Origin: Fidelibacterota bacterium
Lineage (GTDB): Bacteria > Pseudomonadota > Alphaproteobacteria > Rhodospirillales > Rhodospirillaceae
Direction: 5' to 3'
DNA: 64,000 bases
Assembly (NCBI GenBank): GCA_947475295.1
Contig: CANJLF010000013.1
Span: 1-64,000 of the forward strand
The translations under genes were made by a program, and so were the position numbers. The notes under the pieces were generated by a model. It made no database searches and was not told the DNA's origin. It saw only the letters and a program-made list of their open reading frames with translations. Of this stretch, positions 1-8,226 are shown piece after piece (within the stretch, counting starts at the first letter, position 1; every line of letters begins with the position of its first letter).

Positions 1-723
1 CGGCGGCTCAAAGTGCTGGCGTTGCCGGCCAAAACCATTGCGCCCGGCGCCTACCGCGTTTTCCTGGCACCCACCGCCATGGAAGAAGTCATGGGCATGA
101 TGAGCTGGGGTGGCTTCGGCCTCGAAGCCCACCGCACAGCCACGACGCCGCTCATCAAGATGGTCGAGCAGGGCGTAAAACTGCACGCAAGCGTGACATT
201 GACGGAAAATACCGGCGAGGGCCTGGCGCCTGATTTTCAGAACGAAGGCTTTGTGAAGCCCCTGTCAGTTACATTGATCGCGGCCGGCAGTTACAAAGAC
301 TGCCTGACCAGTCCGCGTTCGGCGGCCGAGTTTGGTGCGACCCAAAACGGCGCCGATGGTTCCGAATCGCCCCAGGCTTTGGATATGGCGGCGGGCACTT
401 TGGAGTCCGCGCGCATCCTTGAGACCCTCGGAACCGGCATTTATATCGGCAATCTCTGGTATTTGAATTATTCCGACCGTAACGCCTGCCGCCTGACCGG
501 CATGACGCGCTTTGCCACCTACTGGGTTGAGAACGGCGAGATCGTTGCCCCCCTGAATGTCATGCGCTTTGACGACACGGTTTACCGCATGCTGGGTGAC
601 AACCTTGTCGGCTTGACGGCGGAGCGCGACCTGCTCCTGTCCAGCGACACCTACGAAGCCCGCTCCACGCGCTCCATGCGCCTGCCGGGCGCGGTTATCG
701 AAGATTTCAAGATGACTCTCTGA
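1..723 (+). CDS. TldD/PmbA (TldE-like) family protein, C-terminal part
   Basis: The frame is open from base 1 and ends at the TGA at 721-723, so the gene begins outside the window; the GTG at 13 is only an internal codon. The visible 240 or so residues match the C-terminal domain of the TldD/PmbA family, with the glycine-rich GTGIYIGNLWYLNYSD stretch, the RLTGMTRFATYWVENGEIV segment and a final LTAERD region. TldD/TldE form a heterodimeric metalloprotease that degrades unfolded peptides and matures microcins. The TldE type lacks the metal ligands itself. Without the N-terminal half I cannot be certain which partner this is, but no HEXXXH motif occurs in the visible part, which fits TldE. Confidence 0.8.
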   Translation, partial: RRLKVLALPAKTIAPGAYRVFLAPTAMEEVMGMMSWGGFGLEAHRTATTPLIKMVEQGVKLHASVTLTENTGEGLAPDFQNEGFVKPLSVTLIAAGSYKDCLTSPRSAAEFGATQNGADGSESPQALDMAAGTLESARILETLGTGIYIGNLWYLNYSDRNACRLTGMTRFATYWVENGEIVAPLNVMRFDDTVYRMLGDNLVGLTAERDLLLSSDTYEARSTRSMRLPGAVIEDFKMTL

Positions 724-783
724 CAGAGAGGCGCGACAAATTCGCGCACGTGCGCTAGTGTTGGGCTTCGGGGGCCATCATCC

Positions 784-1860
784 ATGAGTTTGATTCGCGA
801 TTGGTACAACGCCATCGCCGGCAACAATCAGCTGGCCATGCTTTTGATCCTGTTGGTGGCGGGCACGGCCTTCGTCGTTCTCACGGCGCGCACGTTGGCG
901 CCGTTCTACGCCGCCGTGACCATTGCCTACGTCCTACAGGTCGCCAGCGACCGGCTGCAACGCCGCGGCATGACGCGACGCGTGGCCACCACATCGGTGT
1001 TCGGAATTTTCATCGCCGCGCTTTTAGCGTTGCTCGGACTTGTGCCGCTTTTGGGCCGCCAGATCGCGCAGTTCGTCGGTCAGCTGCCGCAGCTTATGGC
1101 CCGCGTCCAGGAGATCATCGACACGCTGCCGGAGAAATATCCTACGCTTATTACGGCGGCCCAGGCCGCGAGCCTGATGGACGAGGCGCGCCACGAAGCC
1201 CTCTCTTTCAGCCAAACTCTGGCGGGCTATCTGGGCGGAACCGTCCTTGGTGTCGTAACGATCCTGATTTACCTGGTGATCGTTCCGATCATGGTTTTCT
1301 TTTTGCTGAAGGATAAAGACCCCATCGTCGCGTGGTTCGCCTCCATGCTGCCGGAACACCACGAGCTTTCGGCGGCGGTCTGGAAGGACGTTCACCAGCA
1401 GCTGCAAAACTTTGTCGGCGGCAAGGTCATCCAGATGCTGATTGTCGCCGTGGTTAGCTTCGCGGTCTTCAAGCTCATCGATTTGAATTACGCGCCGCTG
1501 CTGGGTGTCATCATCGGGGTTGCGGTCTTGATCCCCTACGTCGGTGCTGCCTTCGCCACCGTGCCGGTGGCGGTGGTCGCGGTGCTGCAATGGGGCCTCA
1601 CCATGGACGCCGGTATCGCCGTCGGCGCCTATGCCATAATCCATGCGTTGGACGGCAATGTGCTGGTGCCGCTGCTGTTCTCCGAGGCGGTTTCGATCCA
1701 TCCTGTCGCGATCATCGTGGCAATTCTGTTTTTCGGCGGGATTTGGGGTGTGTGGGGCGTGTTTTTCGCTATTCCCCTGGCGGTGCTGGTGAAAGCCGTC
1801 ATCACCGCCTGGCCGGCCCGCGCGCGCGCGCCGGCACCGACCTCGACCCTGGCGCAATAG
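784..1860 (+). CDS. AI-2E family transporter (PerM/TqsA-like membrane protein)
   Basis: This 358-residue integral membrane protein has the AI-2E transporter (UPF0118) layout. There is a hydrophobic pair near residues 15-75, a soluble middle with a LVPLLGRQIAQF segment, then a C-terminal bundle including a LGVIIGVAVLIPYVGA helix and the GGIWGVWGVFFAIPLAVLVK signature near residues 310-330. Family members export small molecules or act as ion antiporters; the substrate here is unknown. It starts 60 bases after the TldE-like gene on the same strand and could be cotranscribed with it. The last residues are a Pro/Ala/Arg-rich cytoplasmic tail. Confidence 0.88.
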   Translation: MSLIRDWYNAIAGNNQLAMLLILLVAGTAFVVLTARTLAPFYAAVTIAYVLQVASDRLQRRGMTRRVATTSVFGIFIAALLALLGLVPLLGRQIAQFVGQLPQLMARVQEIIDTLPEKYPTLITAAQAASLMDEARHEALSFSQTLAGYLGGTVLGVVTILIYLVIVPIMVFFLLKDKDPIVAWFASMLPEHHELSAAVWKDVHQQLQNFVGGKVIQMLIVAVVSFAVFKLIDLNYAPLLGVIIGVAVLIPYVGAAFATVPVAVVAVLQWGLTMDAGIAVGAYAIIHALDGNVLVPLLFSEAVSIHPVAIIVAILFFGGIWGVWGVFFAIPLAVLVKAVITAWPARARAPAPTSTLAQ

Positions 1861-1998
1861 CGCTCCCTAGCTTTGCAAAAAAAAGCCGCCGCGGCCATGG
1901 TTCCGGGGTGTATAATTCATCCAACATCTTATATCCGTTCATATATATCGCTCCGTATATTTCGCTAGGGTGCGATACGCAGTCCAAAGGAGATGACC

Positions 1999-2454
1999 AT
2001 GCCCATTTCGTTCGAATTGAACGGCCAAACCGTTGCCTTCGATGTCGATCCTGATATGCCCTTGCTCTGGGCCATCCGCGAAAAGGCGGGACTGACGGGC
2101 ACCAAGTTTGGTTGCGGCATCGCCCAATGCGGCGCGTGCACGGTTCACATCGATGGCGCGCCGGCCAGGTCCTGCTCCATCCCCATCTCGGCTGTCGCCG
2201 GCGCCAAGGTGCTGACCATCGAAGGCCTTTCCAGCAAGACCGCGCTCGCCGTGCAGGCCTCCTGGCAAAAGCTCAACGTCGTGCAATGCGGCTACTGCCA
2301 GTCCGGCCAGATCATGTCGGCGGTGGCCTTGTTGAACGACACGCCTAAACCCACCGACGACGACATCGACACCGCCATGAGCGGCAACATCTGCCGCTGC
2401 GCCACCTATAACCGCATCCGTGAAGCGATTCACGATGCGGCCACGTCGATATAA
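1999..2454 (+). CDS. (2Fe-2S)-binding subunit of an isoquinoline 1-oxidoreductase-type molybdoenzyme
   Basis: This 151-residue small subunit of a xanthine-oxidase-family hydroxylase carries two [2Fe-2S] clusters. The plant-type cluster uses Cys39, Cys44, Cys47 and Cys59, and the second uses Cys97, Cys100, Cys132 and Cys134 (QCGYCQSGQ and [11 protein letters not shown]). It passes electrons from the molybdenum cofactor in the partner subunit to an external acceptor. I chose the ATG at 1999 because AAAGGAG ends six bases before it; the ATG at 1993 directly abuts that ribosome site. The partner starts 12 bases after the stop, so the two form an operon. The 130 bases upstream are AT-rich (repeated TATAT blocks), unlike the surroundings, and probably hold the promoter. 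Confidence 0.93.
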   Translation: MPISFELNGQTVAFDVDPDMPLLWAIREKAGLTGTKFGCGIAQCGACTVHIDGAPARSCSIPISAVAGAKVLTIEGLSSKTALAVQASWQKLNVVQCGYCQSGQIMSAVALLNDTPKPTDDDIDTAMSGNICRCATYNRIREAIHDAATSI

Positions 2455-2466
2455 GGAGCGCACGTC

Positions 2467-4659
2467 ATGAATAAGCAGATGTTTCCTTTCACAGCTTCTG
2501 AAACTGCCGTCTCCGCCCCCAGCCGCCGCGCGCTGCTGAAGGGTGCGGGCCTCATCATCGCCTTCAGCTTCGCACCCACGGGGGCGCGCGTTCTAGCAGC
2601 CGCACCGGCGGCCAAGAAGAACCTTGAAGCCAACGCCTTTGTACGCGTTGCGCCCGACAACACCGTGACCGTCATCGTCAAGCATCTGGAAATGGGCCAG
2701 GGCGTCAATACCGGCCTGCCCACCATCGTCGCCGAGGAAATGGATGCCGATTGGAGTCAGATGCGCGCCGAGTCCGCACCCGCCAATGTGGAGCTCTATA
2801 AGAATACGGCCTTCGGCATGCAAGGCACCGGCGGCAGCACCGCCATCGCCAATTCTTATGAGCAACTGCGCAAGGCCGGCGCGACCGCGCGCGCCATGCT
2901 GGTCAACGCGGCGGCCAAGGAGTGGAAAGTCCCGGCCGGCGAAATCACCGTGAAGCAGGGCGTGGTCAGTCACGCCGCGTCGAAACATTCCGCCACCTTC
3001 GGTGAGCTGGCCGACAAGGCTGCGGCTCAGATGCCGCCCGCCGACGTGAAGCTGAAGGACCCCAAGGATTTCACGCTCATCGGCACTGTCCAGCCGCGCC
3101 TGGACAATGTCGACAAGACCAACGGCAAGGCGATCTTCACGCTCGATATCGTGCGCCCCGGCATGGTTTATGCGTCCATCGCTCATCCGCCGCGCTTTGG
3201 TGCAACCGTGAAGAGCTTCGACGCCAGCGTCGCCATGAAGCTGAAAGGCGTTATTTCGGTCGTGCCGATCTCTTCGGGCGTAGCCGTTGTAGCGGATTCC
3301 TTCTGGACCGCAAAGAAAGCCCGCGACGCGGTACAGATCACCTGGGACGAAAGCAAAGCTGAAAAGCGCGGCACGCCGGAACTCATGGCGGCCTACAAAG
3401 CGCTCGGCAAAACGCCGGGCCAGTCGGCGCACAAAGCCGGTGACGCCACAAAGATCATGGCAACGGCCGCCAAGACTGTCGCGACCGAATTCGAGTTTCC
3501 CTTTCTCGCCCATGCGCCCATGGAGCCCTTGGATGCGGTGGTGGAGGTTAGAGACGGGGCTTGCGAAGTGTGGGCCGGCAGCCAGTTCCAGACCGTGGAT
3601 CAAGGCAATGTCGCTAAGGTCCTGGGCTTGAAACCGGAACAGGTATTGATTCATACGCAGCTGGCCGGTGGCAGCTTCGGACGCCGCGCCAACTTCGCCT
3701 CGGACTTCATTGTTGAAGCGACCGAGATCGCCAAGACTTTACCGGCCGGCACGCCGGTGAAGCTGATCTGGACGCGCGAAGACGACATCAAAGGCGGGAA
3801 ATACCGCCCGATGTATGTTCACAATATGAAAGCCGGGCTCGACGACAAAGGCAATCTTGTCGCCTGGACCCATCGCATCGTCGGCCAGTCCATCTTTAAA
3901 GGCACGCCTTTCCAGGGCCCGCCGGGCAGTATCGATCCACTCTCGGTGGAAGGCGCGGCCAACCTTCCTTACGCGGTTCCCAATATCGACGTCGAACTGC
4001 ACGCCACCGATGATGTCGGCGTGCCGATATTGTGGTGGCGTTCCGTGGGCAGCACGCACACGGCCTACGCGACGGAAGTCTTCACCGACATGGTGGCCAA
4101 GGCTGCGGGCAAAGACCCGCTGGCTTTCCGTCAAGCCATGCTCGGCGGTCACGCACGACACAAGGCGGTGTTGGATTTGGTTGCGGAAAAAGCCGGGTGG
4201 GGCACAGCGCTGCCGGCTAATACGGCGCGCGGCATCGCTGTCGCTGAAGCTTTCAGCAGTGTTGTTGCACAAGTGGCCGAGGTCAGCCGCGACGCTAAAG
4301 GCAATATCAAAGTCAACCGCGTCGTCTGTGCGGTGGACTGCGGGATGATCATCAATCCCGATGTGGTCCGCGCGCAGATGGAAGGCGGCATCGGTTACGG
4401 CCTGGGCGCCATCATGAAGGGCGCGATCACTTTGAAGGACGGCCGCGTGGAGCAAAGTAACTTTGACGGTTACGACGTGCTGCGCATCGATGAAATGCCG
4501 AAGATCGAAGTCCATTTCCTGCCGTCGACCGGAGCACCGACCGGTGTCGGCGAACCGGGCGTGCCGCCGATTGGCCCCGCGGTCGCCAATGCCATCTTCG
4601 CGCTGACCGGAAAGCCGGTAACGGTATTGCCGATCTCGAAGGCGATACCGACGGTCTGA
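2467..4659 (+). CDS. Molybdopterin-binding large subunit, isoquinoline 1-oxidoreductase (IorB) type
   Basis: This 730-residue xanthine-dehydrogenase-family large subunit binds the Mo-cytosine dinucleotide cofactor and hydroxylates an unknown, probably N-heterocyclic or aldehyde, substrate. A twin-arginine signal ([10 protein letters not shown], then a hydrophobic stretch) spans residues 18-45, so the complex is probably exported folded, as is usual for the IorB type. Visible motifs are [15 protein letters not shown], an [13 protein letters not shown] segment, and [17 protein letters not shown] near the C-terminus, which contains the catalytic-type glutamate. An AAGGAG ribosome site lies eight bases before the ATG. 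No cytochrome c or FAD subunit is adjacent, so the electron acceptor is not identified. Confidence 0.92.
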   Translation: MNKQMFPFTASETAVSAPSRRALLKGAGLIIAFSFAPTGARVLAAAPAAKKNLEANAFVRVAPDNTVTVIVKHLEMGQGVNTGLPTIVAEEMDADWSQMRAESAPANVELYKNTAFGMQGTGGSTAIANSYEQLRKAGATARAMLVNAAAKEWKVPAGEITVKQGVVSHAASKHSATFGELADKAAAQMPPADVKLKDPKDFTLIGTVQPRLDNVDKTNGKAIFTLDIVRPGMVYASIAHPPRFGATVKSFDASVAMKLKGVISVVPISSGVAVVADSFWTAKKARDAVQITWDESKAEKRGTPELMAAYKALGKTPGQSAHKAGDATKIMATAAKTVATEFEFPFLAHAPMEPLDAVVEVRDGACEVWAGSQFQTVDQGNVAKVLGLKPEQVLIHTQLAGGSFGRRANFASDFIVEATEIAKTLPAGTPVKLIWTREDDIKGGKYRPMYVHNMKAGLDDKGNLVAWTHRIVGQSIFKGTPFQGPPGSIDPLSVEGAANLPYAVPNIDVELHATDDVGVPILWWRSVGSTHTAYATEVFTDMVAKAAGKDPLAFRQAMLGGHARHKAVLDLVAEKAGWGTALPANTARGIAVAEAFSSVVAQVAEVSRDAKGNIKVNRVVCAVDCGMIINPDVVRAQMEGGIGYGLGAIMKGAITLKDGRVEQSNFDGYDVLRIDEMPKIEVHFLPSTGAPTGVGEPGVPPIGPAVANAIFALTGKPVTVLPISKAIPTV

Positions 4660-4678
4660 CGCGTCAGCTCATAATGTC

Positions 4679-4963
4679 CTAGCTTAGGATATCATTGTGC
4701 TCGGGGTGGCGGCGAAACCACGAGACCGCATAGCCGCAGATCGGGGTAATCTTCAGCTTGCGTGCGCGGGCGTGGGCGACCACGCCTTCCATGAGGCGTC
4801 CGGCGGTACCCTTGCCGCGTAAGGCGGGTGGGGCCTCGACATGGGGAATCGTCAGCACATCATCGTTCAGCCGGTAGTTGGCGAAGGCCGTTTCGCCGGC
4901 TTCCGCGAGCTCGAAGCGGTTGCGGGCAGGGTTGTCCAACACGGCGCTGACGTCGCTGCTCAT
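4679..4963 (-). CDS. GNAT-family N-acetyltransferase, small YjdJ-like type
   Basis: This 94-residue protein of the short GNAT class shows the beta-strand plus acetyl-CoA loop [19 protein letters not shown], followed by [18 protein letters not shown] and the [14 protein letters not shown] ending. Such one-domain proteins carry only the core of the fold. The start used is the Met at 4963 (MSSDVSAVL); an upstream in-frame ATG at 5041 would add 26 unlikely residues and run into the divergent gene. It is convergent with the molybdoenzyme gene, with 19 bases between the stops, and divergent from the DUF4169 gene at 5066. Confidence 0.82.
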   Translation of the reverse strand: MSSDVSAVLDNPARNRFELAEAGETAFANYRLNDDVLTIPHVEAPPALRGKGTAGRLMEGVVAHARARKLKITPICGYAVSWFRRHPEHNDILS

Positions 4964-5065
4964 GGGTTGCACCTTTTCCAAGTGAGCTTCTAAGATGTGG
5001 CACAGGGACGCACTTCGCAACACCCCAATCTGATACCCCAATTTGCTTCAAGGTGCGGGTTCAAC

Positions 5066-5263
5066 ATGGCTGAGATTGTCAATCTGCGGCGCGCCCGCAA
5101 AGCCAAGGCGCGCGAGGACGCCGCCGCGAAAGCTGATACCAATCGCTTGGCTCACGGCCGCACCAAAGCCGAGAAAGCCGGTCAAAAAGCCGAACGCACG
5201 CGCGGTGACAGACACCTCGACGGCCGCCGCCTCGATTCAGCCCCAAATCCGCGCAAGCCGTAA
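5066..5263 (+). CDS. DUF4169 family small basic protein
   Basis: This 65-residue highly charged protein starts MAEIVNLRRARKAKAR and has the RTKAEKAG core and RHLDGRRLD ending typical of DUF4169, a family of short alphaproteobacterial proteins of unknown function. The sequence is Lys/Arg/Ala-rich and probably helical. The family start MAEIVNLR is at 5066; the frame extends upstream to 4997 but those residues do not belong to the family. It faces away from the acetyltransferase gene, with about 100 bases shared between them. Confidence 0.8.
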   Translation: MAEIVNLRRARKAKAREDAAAKADTNRLAHGRTKAEKAGQKAERTRGDRHLDGRRLDSAPNPRKP

Positions 5264-5396
5264 CGCGGCGCTCTCGTTACAGCGGCCGGCCTTCCAGGGG
5301 CCGTATTTCTGGGCTAGTCTCTGCGCCTCAACGGCGGCTATGAAAGCCGGAAGCTAAATGGAGCGCGCGAGCGCGGAAGTTCAGGGAGGATAAATC

Positions 5397-6035
5397 ATGA
5401 AACGCAGTCATGTCGTGGCGATGTCGTTAGCCGCAACGCTGATGGGAATTGCAACCGTCAACGCCATCAGCGCCGAGCGCCGTTATGCGCCGCTCACGAT
5501 GGAAATGCTCAAGCCCGAGCAAAAGAATCTCGGCGAGCAGGTCATGAAGGTCTCCAGCGTCGGCTTGGCCGGACCCTACGCGCCCTTGCTGCGCAGCCCG
5601 GTCATGGGACAGGCCATGTTCGACCTCATGGGCTATCTGCGCTTCAAGACCACGGTGCCCGTGAAGCTCAATGAATTCGCGATCTGCATTGTTGGGCGCC
5701 AATGGCGTTCGCAGGTCGAGTGGTACGCTCACGCGCCCCTGGCCATCAAGGCGGGCGTGCCCGAAAGCGTGCTGGCCGACCTGAAGGCCAAGAAGCGCCC
5801 GGCCAACATGACGCCCGATCTCGCCACGGTCTACGACTTCACCACCCAGCTCATCGAAAAGCATGAGGTCTCCGACGCCACCTTTGGCGCAGCCACTAAA
5901 CTGCTCGGCGAACAGGCCGTGGTTGATCTCACGGCTGTGATCGGAACCTATCAAGCCGTCGCATCGCTGCTGGCGGTGGCGCAGGAAACCGTTCCGGCCG
6001 GCAAAGAAGAACCCTTCAAGCCGGGCGAGCCGTAA
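5397..6035 (+). CDS. Exported carboxymuconolactone decarboxylase-like protein
   Basis: This 212-residue protein has an N-terminal signal peptide (hydrophobic residues 7-25, cleavage probably after AISA). Its CMD/AhpD-fold domain carries the signature GRQWRSQVEWYAHAPLAIKAGV around residues 100-122. The EWxxH pair matches the proton-relay residues of the gamma-carboxymuconolactone decarboxylase branch, whereas the CXXC of peroxidase-type AhpD is absent. Most family members are cytoplasmic, so a periplasmic copy is notable. A strong GGGAGGA ribosome site precedes the ATG. It stands alone; the substrate is unknown. Confidence 0.82.
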   Translation: MKRSHVVAMSLAATLMGIATVNAISAERRYAPLTMEMLKPEQKNLGEQVMKVSSVGLAGPYAPLLRSPVMGQAMFDLMGYLRFKTTVPVKLNEFAICIVGRQWRSQVEWYAHAPLAIKAGVPESVLADLKAKKRPANMTPDLATVYDFTTQLIEKHEVSDATFGAATKLLGEQAVVDLTAVIGTYQAVASLLAVAQETVPAGKEEPFKPGEP

Positions 6036-6186
6036 CCGCTGCGAAGTCTACGGGCCGCGATCCATCAATGCATTGAGATCGCGGTCCGAAGCTGCCCGAC
6101 CTAGCGCTGGCCGGAGCGGCGCCGTCCTCGGCACCTACGGCGAAAACTTCATCGTCACGATTCACTATTGAAGCCCACAAGCAAAC

Positions 6187-6210
6187 GGCGCGGACTGAGA
6201 AGTCCGCGCC
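6187..6210 (-). terminator. Stem-loop downstream of the M28-like peptidase gene
   Basis: A perfect 10-base-pair stem (GGCGCGGACT / AGTCCGCGCC) with a 4-base loop lies 24 bases past the stop of the minus-strand peptidase gene. On that strand it is followed by GTTTGCTTG, a weak T-tract. Confidence 0.5.
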
Positions 6211-6233
6211 GCGCGCGTCGGATAAGACCGCAG

Positions 6234-7787
6234 CTATTCCTTGATCGGGTTCGGCAGCTTCGCGGTGCCTCTAATATCAGCCATCGACATCTTGTTGGTC
6301 TCGTCCAGGATCTTGGCGAAGGCCCTGGCCGAATAGGTGAGGCCAACCGCCGGCACCAGCTCGGGCGTGTCGAGGGTGGTGTGATAGATCACGTGATCGA
6401 TGATGTGGAACGACGGTGCATAGGGGCTGACGGCTCCCAGCGACCCGCCGGCGCGCGTCTCGGCCTGCTTGTAGACCGAGACATTGAAGTCCTTCAGCGT
6501 CTTCTTCACAAGCTGCTGGAAGACCGGGCTGCCGCTGGCGAACCAGCGCCGCGCGCTGACGGCGTTGGAGGTCATGAGGTCGGCATTGACCATGTAAAGC
6601 AGAGTTTGCGACGTATGCTCGGCATTGAGCACCAGCGCCACTTTGCTCCAGTCGTAGTTCTTGATCATGAAGTCGCGCCCGGTTTCGCCGTGATGGTGAT
6701 CGGGCGTCGCCACGAACACCATCGTGCGCGGGCGCTGTGCTTGCGGCACGGCGGCGTAGTGGCGGGCGAGTTCAATCGCCGTCGCCATGCCGCTGGCGTT
6801 ATCCATGGCGCCTTGGAAGAAGCAGTCCGTATGGGTCATGACGAAGATCTGTTCGTCGGACTTGCCCGGCAGCGTGGCGTAAATGTTTTGGCTGGCCACG
6901 TTCTCGCGTTCTTCGATGTCGAGCTTCAGGCTGATCTGCACCTTCTGGCCGCTGGCGATCATGTCGCGCAACAGGAAGCCTTCATCCTGGCTGATGCTCA
7001 TGGTCGGCACGGCGCCGGCCCCCGTTGGCGCACCCTCAGGGTTAAACTGTCCGTTGCCCGGAACGGCCATGACGTTGATGATCATGGCGGCGCCCGCTTT
7101 GGTCGCCAGCGTATTGGAATTGAAAAGCCCAGCGCGGTCGCTGGCCGAGTGGCTGCGCCCGCCCGGCACGAAGATGCTATAGATGATGACGGCCTTGCCT
7201 TTGAGGTCGCGCCCCACCAGGTCGGCGTTGGAGCCGACGCCGACCCAGACCGCATCGGCGGTGATGCCGGCCTTCGGAGTCGCCACAGTTTCATTGATCG
7301 GGAAGGTGGTCAGCAGGCTGCCGGTCTTGCCGCCCCCACCTTGAACGCTTGTGCTGTAGCTGGCTTCCCAATGCGTCGGGTACCACAGCTTTGGAATCGT
7401 GAAAGCCTCGCGGCGGATTGTAAGGCCGAGTTTCTGGTATTCTTCCGCCATCAGCTCGGTGGTCATCTTGTCGTACTTGGTGCCGGTGATGCGGCCCCAA
7501 TACTGTTCGCCGTCGTCAAAGCTTTTAAGGGCAATGCCGGTGAATTTTTTCAGCGTTTCTTTGATGCGGTAGCCGTCGATGTCCTTATAGGCCTGCTGAT
7601 CGGCCTTGAGCGGAAACTCGGGGTAATCCTTATCGTCGAAGATCAGCTTGTCCATGTCGCGGGGCAGGCCGAGGCCGTAGGTCTTTTCGGTCTTGGCGCC
7701 GGGGCGCATCTGGGCGAATGAAAGGCTCGCCGGCAACAATAGCACCGCGAGCGCCGCAGCCACGGTGGTGCGAGTCATGCGAATCAT
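6234..7787 (-). CDS. Secreted M28-family peptidase-like protein with an altered metal site
   Basis: This 517-residue protein has a signal peptide (MIRMTRTTVAAALAVL..., cleaved near SFAQ). A protease-associated-like insert is at about 140-280, followed by an M28 zinc-peptidase core. The metal-site elements are HTDCFFQGAMDNASG, where the His and the Asp of MDNAS are expected zinc ligands, and IYHTTLDTPELVP near the C-terminus with the last His ligand. The usual catalytic Glu-Glu segment instead reads TPDHHHGETGRDF, so the catalytic/ligand pair appears replaced by histidines. I chose the start at 7787 because GGGGGAG lies nine bases upstream; the longer frame to 7832 has no such site. Confidence 0.83.
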   Translation of the reverse strand: MIRMTRTTVAAALAVLLLPASLSFAQMRPGAKTEKTYGLGLPRDMDKLIFDDKDYPEFPLKADQQAYKDIDGYRIKETLKKFTGIALKSFDDGEQYWGRITGTKYDKMTTELMAEEYQKLGLTIRREAFTIPKLWYPTHWEASYSTSVQGGGGKTGSLLTTFPINETVATPKAGITADAVWVGVGSNADLVGRDLKGKAVIIYSIFVPGGRSHSASDRAGLFNSNTLATKAGAAMIINVMAVPGNGQFNPEGAPTGAGAVPTMSISQDEGFLLRDMIASGQKVQISLKLDIEERENVASQNIYATLPGKSDEQIFVMTHTDCFFQGAMDNASGMATAIELARHYAAVPQAQRPRTMVFVATPDHHHGETGRDFMIKNYDWSKVALVLNAEHTSQTLLYMVNADLMTSNAVSARRWFASGSPVFQQLVKKTLKDFNVSVYKQAETRAGGSLGAVSPYAPSFHIIDHVIYHTTLDTPELVPAVGLTYSARAFAKILDETNKMSMADIRGTAKLPNPIKE

Positions 7788-8053
7788 AAAGTATTTCTCC
7801 CCCTTAAGGGCCGTCCATTTCCTGTCACCCAAAGGGGCGGAACGCGACCGGAGCCGAGACTAGCTTATCGCTAGGCTACGGGTCGAGTCGCAGGAGGAAT
7901 TTTCATCGATTCATAGCCGGCCGGAAAGGCAGCGGCATGCTGCATAGCGGCATAAAATAGCGGCACGTTAGCTCCCGCGGCCGAGGTCCAAGTTAGGCCC
8001 GTAATTATTGTGCAACCCACCCATAGGTCACCGCGGGATATTTGGGTTACGGC

Positions 8054-8083
8054 TTGGCATCAGCAGCGGCAGTCCTGTAAACT
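8054..8083 (+). promoter_or_regulatory. Sigma-70-type promoter of haem/propeller unit 1
   Basis: TTGGCA (8054-8059), an 18-base spacer ending CCTG, then TAAACT (8078-8083). The same architecture occurs upstream of the two downstream paralogues. It sits in the 439-base gene-free stretch 7788-8226; I see nothing else there except the leader at 8181-8226. Confidence 0.6.
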
Positions 8084-8180
8084 TTCTCCGGGCAAATGAA
8101 CTGCGCGGGGTGCGGCCTGGCCGGCTTTTCCGAACGGCGGCCACGTACCAAATCTGCGCATTTGGATCACTGAATACCGG

Positions 8181-8226
8181 CGAGCGGCCATTCGACCGTT
8201 CGGTCACACGAGGGAGATCAAGGACC
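8181..8226 (+). promoter_or_regulatory. Conserved 5' leader and ribosome site of unit 1
   Basis: The block CGAGCGGCCATTC ... TCGGTCACACGAGGGAG directly precedes the start codon. Nearly the same block (CGAGGCCAT ... GTCGGTCACACGAGGAGG) precedes the other two paralogues. The GAGGGAG part is the likely ribosome site. Confidence 0.6.

Noticed and set aside
2467-4659. The molybdoenzyme as a classical xanthine dehydrogenase
   Set aside because: No FAD subunit is present and the Tat signal plus two-subunit layout match the isoquinoline-oxidoreductase type instead.
6168-7721. A 517-codon plus-strand frame opposite the M28-like gene
   Set aside because: Antisense shadow; the minus-strand product has a signal peptide and family motifs, this one has none.
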